DNA from: Oscillospiraceae bacterium | GTDB lineage: Bacteria > Bacillota > Clostridia > Oscillospirales > Ruminococcaceae | Length of the DNA: 7,632 nucleotides | Reading direction: 5' to 3' | NCBI GenBank assembly: GCA_031281115.1 | Contig: JAITFV010000213.1 | Span: 1-7,632 of the forward strand | Shown: in pieces, positions 1-7,617 of the stretch | Layout: each line of letters starts with the position of its first letter | How positions within the stretch are numbered: position 1 is the stretch's first letter | Notes under the pieces: model-generated | What the model was told of the DNA's origin: nothing | Databases searched by the model: none | Seen by the model: the letters and a program-made list of their open reading frames with translations, nothing else | Program-made: the position numbers and the translations under genes

Positions 1-2
1 AA

Positions 3-365
3 TTATATAGGTTCTTTGATAAAGATACAGGCATGGCAATCGCTGATGAACTCTGCGTTTATGACGAAATAATCGACGAAAGCAAGCCGCGTATTCTCTT
101 CGACCCGAACGCTACCTGGAAAACAAAAACGCTCACTGACTTCACGGCGAAAGAGTTGCAAGTCCCCGTGTTCAAAAACGGCAGGCTTGTTTATGATTTA
201 CCCCCCCTTGCACAAATCCGCAGTCACTGTACGGAGCAGGTAAATTTGTTGTGGGACGAGATGAAAAGGTTCGAGTATCCGCATAAATATTACGTGGATT
301 TATCGCAGAAATTGTGGGATATTAAACATGAATTGTTAAAAAGGAAACAGAAAAATGAATTGTAA
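3..365 (+). CDS. pncB: Nicotinate phosphoribosyltransferase, C-terminal part (5' end outside window)
   Basis: The frame is open from base 3 with no start of its own. The ATG at 33 is internal, because the codons before it (reading LYRFFDKDTG) already belong to the family. The roughly 120 visible residues resemble the C-terminal domain of nicotinate phosphoribosyltransferase, including the stretches TAKELQVPVFKNGRLVYDLP and PHKYYVDLSQKLWDIKHELL, which are typical of the end of the bacterial protein. The enzyme makes nicotinate mononucleotide from nicotinate and PRPP with ATP hydrolysis, the entry step of the cytosolic Preiss-Handler NAD salvage route. The catalytic barrel and PRPP-binding residues lie upstream and cannot be checked. 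Its stop codon overlaps the next gene by 11 nt, so it is probably co-transcribed and translationally coupled with the transhydrogenase genes. Identification rests on remembered family similarity of the C-terminus only. Confidence 0.85.
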   Translation, partial: LYRFFDKDTGMAIADELCVYDEIIDESKPRILFDPNATWKTKTLTDFTAKELQVPVFKNGRLVYDLPPLAQIRSHCTEQVNLLWDEMKRFEYPHKYYVDLSQKLWDIKHELLKRKQKNEL

Positions 366-819
366 TTGCGCAGAAAAATTAAAACAAAAGCTTGAGCCTT
401 TTCTTAAAAATTACACAGAGGGAAGCCTTATTCCAATCCTCCAGAAAGCGCAGGAAGTTTACGGATGGCTCCCTGATGATGTGCTTGAACATATCGCCCG
501 TAAAACCGGTGTCAAACCTGCAAAAATCATAGGTGTAGTGAGTTTTTACACGCAGTTCAGAACGAAGCCGGTCGGAAAAAACTTAATTCTGCTGTGTCAG
601 GGTACAGCCTGCCACGTAAACGGTTCTGCGGAAATCGAACGTGTAATCCGTGATATTTTGAAAACCGAAGAAGGCGGGATTACGGAAGACGGCAAATTCA
701 CCTATAACAACGTCGCGTGTTTGGGCTGCTGCAGCCTTGCTCCCGCGATGATGATTGGCGCCCGAACATTCGGGAAATTAACACGGGAAAGTGTGGTTGA
801 AATTTTAAATGAATATTAA
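355..819 (+). CDS. stnA: NuoE/HydC-like [2Fe-2S] subunit of a Stn-type electron-bifurcating transhydrogenase
   Basis: This 154-residue protein has the full NuoE/HndA architecture: an N-terminal helical bundle (about residues 5-70, with IPILQKAQEVYGWLP and GVVSFYTQF) and a thioredoxin-like [2Fe-2S] domain. The cluster ligands are visible as C81-x4-C86 (CQGTAC) and C122-x3-C126 (CLGCC), with an extra Cys at 125. In complex I, bifurcating hydrogenases and Stn this subunit sits against the FMN-bearing NuoF-like subunit and passes or stores electrons; the next gene encodes that partner. A ribosome binding site AAGGA at 341-345, 9 nt before the ATG, supports the start, which lies 11 nt inside the end of pncB. 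Its own stop overlaps the next ATG by 11 nt. The NuoE-like call is firm. Assignment to Stn rather than a bifurcating hydrogenase or formate dehydrogenase comes from the third gene of the set. Confidence 0.9.
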   Translation: MNCNCAEKLKQKLEPFLKNYTEGSLIPILQKAQEVYGWLPDDVLEHIARKTGVKPAKIIGVVSFYTQFRTKPVGKNLILLCQGTACHVNGSAEIERVIRDILKTEEGGITEDGKFTYNNVACLGCCSLAPAMMIGARTFGKLTRESVVEILNEY

Positions 820-2404
820 AGTCGGAATGGGTTCATGCGGAATCGCGGCAGGAGCCGGCGATATTTTTTACAATCTTGAGAAAGCGGGCTTAAAGCCCGC
901 TCCGGTCGGCTGCAACGGTATGTGCAACCTTGAGCCGATTGTTGAAATAGACGGTAAAATGTACACGCAGGTCACAGATATAGACGAAATTTTAAACGGC
1001 ACGAAGCTGCCGCTTGAAACCAAACAAAATCAGAGCCGCATCGCATTGCGGAACTGCGGAAATATAAACCCGGAAAATATTGATGAATACATCGGGAGCG
1101 GCGGCTATGCACCTTTGAACCTCACTCCTGAAGAAATTATCGGGCAATTAAAAGTATCCGGACTCAGCGGGCGCGGCGGCGCGGGATTCCCTACGTGGTT
1201 TAAATGGCAGGCGGCGCGGGATTCCGCCGGAGATAAAAAGTATGTAATTTGCAATGCCGACGAGGGTGACCCGGGCGCGTTCATGGACAGAGCGATTCTT
1301 GAAGGCGACCCGCACACAGTACTTGAAGGTATGATTATTGCAGCGTATGCAATCGGCGCAGATGAGGGTATAATCTATGTCCGTGCCGAATATCCGCTCG
1401 CGATAAAGCGGCTGGAAACTGCGATTGAACAGGCGCGTGAGCGCAGTTATCTCGGCGATAAATTCGATATAAAAATTAAAGCAGGCGCAGGCGCGTTCGT
1501 CTGCGGCGAGGAAACCGCACTGATTGCCTCGCTTGAGGGTGAGCGCGGAATGCCGAGGCTTAAACCGCCGTTCCCCGCGCAGAAAGGCTTTTGGGGTAAG
1601 CCGAGCAATATTAACAACGTTGAAACTTACGCGAATATTCCATGGATTATACAGAACAGCGGCATGGCGGCTAACACGAAAGTCTTTGCGCTGACGGGAA
1701 AAATCGTTAAAGGCGGGCTTGCGGAAGTACCGATGGGCTGTACGATTCGCGAAGTTGTTTACGATGTTGGCGGAGGAATAACAGGCGGCAAAGAATTCAA
1801 AGCCGTGCAAATGGGCGGTCCCTCCGGGGGCTGTATTCCCGCGAGTTTACAAGATACACCGATTACTTACGAAGCACTCGCGGCTACAGGCGCGATTATG
1901 GGTTCGGGCGGCATGGTCGTCATGGATGAAAGTTCGTGCATGGTAGATATGGCGCGGTTTTTTCTTGATTTCACCTGTAAAGAAAGCTGCGGAAAATGCG
2001 TTCATTGCCGCATCGGAAACCGCAGATTACTCGAAATTCTTGAGCGAATTTGCGATGGCAACGGACGTGAAAACGACATTGATTTGCTTGAAGAGTTATC
2101 AGAGGAAATTAAGGCAGGGTCTTTATGTGCGCTCGGGCAAACCGCGCCGAATCCGGTGCTGACTACTTTGAAATATTTCAAAAACGAATACGAAGACCAT
2201 ATTAAAAACAAAAAATGTCCGGCGAAATGCTGCAAACCGCTGCTGACATTTTCGATTGATTTAACTAAGTGCAAAAAGTGTAGTTTGTGCGTGAAAAGGT
2301 GTGCAGCTGATGCGATTGATGATTTTACAATTATCAATGAAAAATGCACAAAATGCGGAATATGTGCGGATGTATGCAAGTTTGAGGCGGTGAACGTAAC
2401 ATGA
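809..2404 (+). CDS. stnB: NuoF/HydB-like NAD(H)- and FMN-binding subunit with C-terminal 2[4Fe-4S] ferredoxin domain
   Basis: This 531-residue cytosolic subunit probably exchanges electrons with NADH through FMN. Residues 1-65 form a degenerate thioredoxin-like [2Fe-2S] domain with C10, C35 and C39 but no obvious fourth ligand. The NuoF core carries the FMN/NADH motifs GRGGAGFPTWFKW (121-133), CNADEGDPGAFMDR (148-161) and GAGAFVCGEETALIASLEG (226-244). The N3-type [4Fe-4S] site is C394, C397, C400 and C440. A hinge with H464, C470 and C474/C475 resembles the zinc-binding hinge of HydB in bifurcating hydrogenases (family knowledge, not proven here). The C-terminus is a ferredoxin domain with C488/491/494/498 and C513/516/519/523. 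This order matches HydB, HndC and StnB rather than complex I NuoF, which lacks both end domains. No strong ribosome binding site precedes the ATG, so translation probably depends on coupling across the 11-nt overlap with the gene before it. Confidence 0.9.
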   Translation: MNIKVGMGSCGIAAGAGDIFYNLEKAGLKPAPVGCNGMCNLEPIVEIDGKMYTQVTDIDEILNGTKLPLETKQNQSRIALRNCGNINPENIDEYIGSGGYAPLNLTPEEIIGQLKVSGLSGRGGAGFPTWFKWQAARDSAGDKKYVICNADEGDPGAFMDRAILEGDPHTVLEGMIIAAYAIGADEGIIYVRAEYPLAIKRLETAIEQARERSYLGDKFDIKIKAGAGAFVCGEETALIASLEGERGMPRLKPPFPAQKGFWGKPSNINNVETYANIPWIIQNSGMAANTKVFALTGKIVKGGLAEVPMGCTIREVVYDVGGGITGGKEFKAVQMGGPSGGCIPASLQDTPITYEALAATGAIMGSGGMVVMDESSCMVDMARFFLDFTCKESCGKCVHCRIGNRRLLEILERICDGNGRENDIDLLEELSEEIKAGSLCALGQTAPNPVLTTLKYFKNEYEDHIKNKKCPAKCCKPLLTFSIDLTKCKKCSLCVKRCAADAIDDFTIINEKCTKCGICADVCKFEAVNVT

Positions 2405-4365
2405 TAAAACTTATTATAAATAACCACAAAATAAACGCAGAACCGGGCAAAACTATTTTACAAATCACGCAGGAAAACAACATCGAAATCCCTACGCTGT
2501 GCCATGACGAGCGGGTTGAAATATTTGGCTCGTGCGGGATTTGCGCGGTTGAAATTGCGGGTTCGCCGCGATTGTTCCGCGCTTGTTCAACGCCCGCAGC
2601 TGACGGCATGGTGATTTTCACCGATACCGAGCGGGTTCGCAGAAATCGCAGGTCTGTGCTTGAATTGCTGCTTTCCGACCACACCGGCGACTGTGTTGCG
2701 CCTTGTGTGCTCGCCTGCCCCGCCGAAACCGACTGCCAAGGTTACGTAAAACTCATTGCAGACGGCGATTATGAAGGAGCGAGAAAATTCATTATGGAAA
2801 CGAACCCGTTTCCTGCTTCAATAGGCAGAGTTTGCCCGCATCCATGCGAGGAGGAATGCAGAAGAACGCTGGTTGAAGAGCCTGTTTCAATTGCTGCACT
2901 GAAGGCGTTTGCGGGAGATTTCACTCCCATCGGTTTTGCTGCACCTCCACCCGAAGAAGAGGGAAGTGTTGCGGTCATCGGCGGCGGTCCGGGCGGTCTT
3001 TCTGCGGCGTATTTTCTGCGGCTTAAAGGTCACAGTGTAACTGTTTATGAAGCTATGCCGGAAATGGGCGGAATGCTGCGTTACGGAATCCCCGAATATC
3101 GGCTTCCGAAAGCCATTCTGCAAAAAGAAATTGATGCTGTAGAGCGCATGGGTGTAAATTTTATAAATAATAAAAAAGTAAGCCTTGATGATATTAAAGG
3201 TGATTATGATGCAGTTATAATCGCAGTCGGCGCGTGGGTTTCATCGAGTATGCGCTGTAAAGGCGAGGAACTCGGAAATGTAATCGGCGGCATTGATTTT
3301 CTTCGCGAACCGCCCATAATCTCCGGTAAAATTGTAGCTGTTGTCGGCGGCGGAAATACCGCGATGGACACCTGCAGAACCGCAGTCAGGCTCGGAGCGG
3401 AGCGGGTTTATAACATTTACCGCCGTACCCGCGCAGAGATGCCCGCCGAAAAAATAGAAATCGATGAAGCCGAGGAAGAAGGCGTAATTTTCAAGTTTCT
3501 CGCAAACCCGCTTGAAATCAGCGAAAATTCTATTCGTTTGCGAATCATGGAACTTGGAGAACCCGACAAATCGGGGAGGCGCACACCTGTGGAAACCGAT
3601 AAAGAAGAAACGCTCGCCGTCGATTTTGTAATCTCCGCAATCGGGCAAAAACTGAACCCCGGCGGATTTGAATCAATTGAACTTACTAACTGGGGGACTA
3701 TTATTGCAGACAGCGAAACTTTCTGCACGAATGTGCAGGGTGTTTTTGCAATCGGTGACGCGGTGAATGACGGCGCGGGAATTGCGATTACCGCAATCGG
3801 GCACGCTAAAAAAGCCGCTGAAGCTGTTCATGGTTTTCTCGCAGGGTGCGGCGTTTCCGGCACACCGCAGAATTATTTAGCAAAAACTAAAAAAACACCG
3901 GAAGATTTCATCGGTGAACCAAAGCAAAATCGTGCAAAAATGCCGCACCGCTGTGCAAGCGAGAGGCGCGGCGATTTCAAGGAAATAAACTTAGGATTCA
4001 CGGAGGAAACAGCACAAAAAGAAGCCACACGCTGCCTCGGATGCGGCTGCGCAGACTTCCATGAGTGTAAATTGATTCGCTATGCTAATCAATACGACGT
4101 GAAACCGGAGAAGTATGAGGGCTTAATCAGCAAAAAAACAGAAAACTCACCTATCCCGAATGTTCTTCAAACTCCCGAAAAATGCATACTTTGCGGGCTG
4201 TGCGTTCGTCTTTGCGAAGAGGAGATTAAAGCAGGTGTGCTCGGCTTTGTCGGGCGCGGATTCGGCACACAAGTGAAGCCGGCAGGGGATTTAACGCCGT
4301 GCGTGAGTTGCGGGAAATGCGCGGAAATCTGCCCAACAGGCGCGCTGACGGCAATTAACAATTAA
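2401..4365 (+). CDS. stnC: Hybrid NuoG-type Fe-S / GltD-NfnB-type NADPH flavoprotein subunit of the transhydrogenase
   Basis: The 654 residues contain, in order, three modules. The first is a [2Fe-2S] ferredoxin domain (C34, C45, C48, C62). The second is a GltD/NfnB-like flavoprotein: N-terminal Fe-S cysteines at 98, 102, 106, 112, 145, 149 and 153; a FAD dinucleotide fold VAVIGGGPGGLSAAYF (190-205); a second nucleotide fold IVAVVGGGNTAMDT (311-324) followed by RR at 341-342, as in NADPH-binding relatives; and the FAD motif FAIGDAVNDGAG (449-460). The third is a Cys-rich stretch (545, 548, 550, 556) and a 2[4Fe-4S] module (C595/598/601/605 and C634/637/640/644) whose flanks resemble NuoG/HydA. 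There is no H-cluster or molybdopterin domain, so hydrogenase and formate dehydrogenase functions are unlikely. With the two preceding subunits this fits StnC of the Sporomusa-type Nfn: reversible NADP+ reduction with NADH plus reduced ferredoxin. The start overlaps the upstream stop as ATGA, and GAGG at 2384-2387 is a plausible ribosome binding site. The last codons lie in a 7-nt repeat. Activity is inferred from architecture. Confidence 0.85.
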   Translation: MIKLIINNHKINAEPGKTILQITQENNIEIPTLCHDERVEIFGSCGICAVEIAGSPRLFRACSTPAADGMVIFTDTERVRRNRRSVLELLLSDHTGDCVAPCVLACPAETDCQGYVKLIADGDYEGARKFIMETNPFPASIGRVCPHPCEEECRRTLVEEPVSIAALKAFAGDFTPIGFAAPPPEEEGSVAVIGGGPGGLSAAYFLRLKGHSVTVYEAMPEMGGMLRYGIPEYRLPKAILQKEIDAVERMGVNFINNKKVSLDDIKGDYDAVIIAVGAWVSSSMRCKGEELGNVIGGIDFLREPPIISGKIVAVVGGGNTAMDTCRTAVRLGAERVYNIYRRTRAEMPAEKIEIDEAEEEGVIFKFLANPLEISENSIRLRIMELGEPDKSGRRTPVETDKEETLAVDFVISAIGQKLNPGGFESIELTNWGTIIADSETFCTNVQGVFAIGDAVNDGAGIAITAIGHAKKAAEAVHGFLAGCGVSGTPQNYLAKTKKTPEDFIGEPKQNRAKMPHRCASERRGDFKEINLGFTEETAQKEATRCLGCGCADFHECKLIRYANQYDVKPEKYEGLISKKTENSPIPNVLQTPEKCILCGLCVRLCEEEIKAGVLGFVGRGFGTQVKPAGDLTPCVSCGKCAEICPTGALTAINN

Positions 4366-4384
4366 CAATGCGCAATGTGCAATT
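4354..4384. repeat. Heptanucleotide-period tandem repeat covering the stnC stop codon
   Basis: Four consecutive 7-mers can be read: ATTAACA, ATTAACA, ATGCGCA and ATGTGCA, followed by a partial ATT. The stnC stop codon (4363-4365) lies in the second unit, so the last residues of the protein (INN) are encoded by repeat DNA. Short repeats of this style (runs of AATTAACAATG-like units) occur scattered through many bacterial genomes; that it is dispersed in this genome is an inference. The next 17 bases (4381-4397) form an all-AT odd palindrome, AATTTATA-G-TATAAATT, which reaches the stop codon of the convergent regulator gene. No GC-rich terminator separates the two convergent genes. Confidence 0.7.
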
Positions 4385-4395
4385 TATAGTATAAA

Positions 4396-5097
4396 TTATT
4401 CAATCAACTCAAATTTATAACCTACGCCCCACACGGTTTTCAAGAACCACTTGCCCGAAACGCCCTCAAGCTTGGTGCGGAGCCGTTTTATATGCACGTC
4501 AATCGTGCGCGAGTCGCCGTAATATTCAAATCCCCACACATCGTCAAGCAGTTGGTCCCGCGTGAAAACCCTGTTCGGGTTAGAGGCGAGATGAAAAAGA
4601 AGCTCGATTTCTTTAGGTGGCAGTTCGCAAACCTTACCGTTAAGCTTCGCCTCGTAACGATTCATGTCAATAACTAATTTATCATGCTCAATTATTTTTT
4701 GATTCTGTTTTTGATTATTTTGCACTCTTACGCGGCGCAGAACAGCTTTAATCCGCGCCATAACTTCCCTTGTGTCAAACGGTTTTGTTATGTAATCATC
4801 TGCACCAAACGCCAGCGCGAGCACTTTCGCCGCCACATCGTCCCTTGCGCTCATTATAATAACAGGCAAATCAGAGAAAGCCCGTATTTCTTTGCAGATT
4901 TCATATCCGTCTTTGTCGGGGAGCGCAGGTTCAAGCAGCACAAGAGCGGGTAGGTTTTCGGGAGCTGCCGCAGAGCAAAGCCGAAGCACTTCTGCGCCGC
5001 TGCTTACGGAAACAGCTTCAAACCCGTCGCGCCGTAAAGCGAGCCGAAGGGCTTCAATGGTTGTTTGAACATCGTCAGCTATTAAAATTCGTTCCAT
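4396..5097 (-). CDS. OmpR/PhoB-family response regulator with Glu at the phosphorylation site
   Basis: From the ATG at 5097 the protein has 233 residues, normal for the family. The receiver domain (about 1-122) has the acidic pair D8-D9 (ILIADD), the switch Ser83 (IIMSARDD) and the conserved Lys105 (ITKPF). The residue that should be the phosphorylated Asp is Glu56, in LVLLEPALPDKDGYE; the codon is GAA. A Q/N-rich linker (about 125-135) leads to a C-terminal winged-helix DNA-binding domain (about 140-230), with LPPKEIELLFHL, the recognition-helix region TIDVHIKRLRTKL and the closing VWGVGYKF hairpin. It should be a cytosolic DNA-binding transcription regulator; the targets are unknown. No sensor kinase gene is in the window. 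A longer reading frame reaches a TTG at 5124 and an ATG at 5115, but neither has a ribosome binding site, and family proteins begin at the chosen Met. A promoter lies directly before this ATG. The gene is convergent with stnC and divergent from groES. Confidence 0.9.
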   Translation of the reverse strand: MERILIADDVQTTIEALRLALRRDGFEAVSVSSGAEVLRLCSAAAPENLPALVLLEPALPDKDGYEICKEIRAFSDLPVIIMSARDDVAAKVLALAFGADDYITKPFDTREVMARIKAVLRRVRVQNNQKQNQKIIEHDKLVIDMNRYEAKLNGKVCELPPKEIELLFHLASNPNRVFTRDQLLDDVWGFEYYGDSRTIDVHIKRLRTKLEGVSGKWFLKTVWGVGYKFELIE

Positions 5098-5103
5098 ACC
5101 TAC

Positions 5104-5132
5104 AGTATACTGCATTGTAAACAAAAAATCAA
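5104..5132 (-). promoter_or_regulatory. Predicted sigma-A promoter of the response regulator gene, possibly giving a leaderless mRNA
   Basis: On the minus strand TTGATT (5132-5127), a 17-nt spacer and TATACT (5109-5104) match the sigma-A consensus well. Only 6 nt (GTAGGT) separate the -10 box from the ATG at 5097, so the usual start distance would put +1 at or next to the A of the start codon. The -10 box lies in a perfect 10-bp palindrome, CAGTATACTG (5103-5112), which could be an operator or chance. There is no Shine-Dalgarno sequence at a usable distance. Prediction by eye. Confidence 0.55.
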
Positions 5133-5241
5133 CACATTATTAATATATTCGTAACAACTAACTATTTCTGACAACATTAGAGCGGTTAAAGCCTTGTTGA
5201 TTGTACAAAACATACAAAATTAAAAAAATGCCATAAAACTC

Positions 5242-5270
5242 TTGACATTTTAATGGTAAAGGATTAAAAT
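5242..5270 (+). promoter_or_regulatory. Sigma-A promoter of the groES-groEL operon
   Basis: TTGACA (5242-5247), a 17-nt spacer and TAAAAT (5265-5270) form a near-consensus vegetative promoter. Transcription should begin around 5277, which places the CIRCE operator at the very start of the leader. This is the standard arrangement for HrcA-controlled chaperonin operons, with a strong housekeeping promoter silenced by a repressor rather than driven by a heat-shock sigma factor. Confidence 0.85.
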
Positions 5271-5283
5271 AGGTATTAGCGGC

Positions 5284-5310
5284 TTAGCACTCTTTTGGTG
5301 CGAGTGCTAA
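5284..5310. promoter_or_regulatory. CIRCE operator (HrcA binding site)
   Basis: TTAGCACTC, a 9-nt spacer and GAGTGCTAA form a perfect 9-bp inverted repeat identical to the consensus CIRCE element. In Bacillota and many other bacteria the HrcA repressor binds it and releases it when unfolded protein occupies GroEL. It sits just downstream of the expected transcription start and 37 nt before groES. The hrcA gene is not in the window. Confidence 0.97.
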
Positions 5311-5329
5311 TATGTATAAAAAAGAATAA

Positions 5330-7358
<2,029 letters not shown>

Positions 7359-7400
7359 ATACGGCATAATAAACGCATAACAAAGCCTTTGTGTTATAGC

Positions 7401-7422
7401 TTGGGTATCACTTTGGGTATCA
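7401..7422. repeat. Two 10-nt tandem repeats (TTGGGTATCA)
   Basis: TTGGGTATCA occurs at 7401-7410 and again at 7413-7422, separated by CT, giving a 12-nt period. It lies 42 nt after the groEL stop in non-coding sequence. It could be a protein-binding site, the trace of a recombination or integration site, or chance. Nothing in the window identifies a partner protein. Confidence 0.5.
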
Positions 7423-7469
7423 AAAATTATAAAATAAGGCAAAATGATAGAAAACGAAACGATATAAAA

Positions 7470-7501
7470 AAGCGGCGAGGACGTGAAAATCCTTGCCGCT
7501 T
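7470..7501. terminator. Terminator-like hairpin after groEL
   Basis: A 12-bp stem (7470-7481 with 7490-7501, core GCGGCGAGGA/TCCTTGCCGC, one G-T pair) encloses an 8-nt loop. On the plus strand the following sequence TGTAATTTAT is a poor U-tract. On the minus strand the stem is followed by TTTT from the A-run at 7466-7469, with AA of the same run forming the base of the stem, so it would terminate leftward transcription better. It may serve both groEL and a leftward gene beyond the window. Confidence 0.7.
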
Positions 7502-7508
7502 GTAATTT

Positions 7509-7524
7509 ATACTAAAATCCAATA
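7509..7524. repeat. First copy of a 16-nt direct repeat
   Basis: ATACTAAAATCCAATA is found here and again, identically, at 7581-7596, 72 nt further on. The second copy supplies the left arm of the inverted repeat at 7584-7617. A 16-nt exact match so close by is unlikely to be chance and suggests a duplicated end of a small element or a repeated binding site. Confidence 0.6.
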
Positions 7525-7583
7525 TTGCAGTTATGGGATTGCCTTTTGAATAAACCGCCCCAAATCGCGTAAGACTATTAATA

Positions 7584-7617
7584 CTAAAATCCAATAAATC
7601 GGCTTATTGGATTTTAG
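7584..7617. repeat. Perfect 14-bp inverted repeat (hairpin)
   Basis: CTAAAATCCAATAA (7584-7597) and TTATTGGATTTTAG (7604-7617) are exact reverse complements around the 6-nt loop ATCGGC. The left arm overlaps the second copy of the direct repeat that begins at 7581. No U-run follows on either strand, so it is a poor terminator candidate. It may be the terminal hairpin of a small mobile or dispersed element that continues past the window end. Confidence 0.7.

Noticed and set aside
1148..1810. Open frame on the minus strand opposite stnB (220 codons)
   Set aside because: It lies inside the NuoF core, whose motifs are all intact on the plus strand, and the translation resembles no family I know.
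355..4365. Bifurcating [FeFe]-hydrogenase (HydABC/HndABCD) operon
   Set aside because: The first two subunits would fit, but the third has no H-cluster cysteine motifs and carries a GltD/NfnB-type NADPH flavoprotein instead.
2401..4365. Glutamate synthase small subunit (GltD)
   Set aside because: The central module is GltD-like, but the N-terminal [2Fe-2S] domain, the C-terminal 2[4Fe-4S] module and the NuoE/NuoF-like neighbours do not fit glutamate synthase, and no large subunit is present.
5098..5124. Longer N-terminus for the response regulator (starts at TTG 5124 or ATG 5115)
   Set aside because: The added residues (MFTMQYTVG) have no family counterpart, there is no ribosome binding site for either start, and the extension would overlap the predicted promoter.
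7377..7396. Small hairpin just after groEL (ACAAA/TTTGT around GCC)
   Set aside because: The stem is short and AT-rich, with a bulge if extended and no U-run, so it is too weak to call a terminator.
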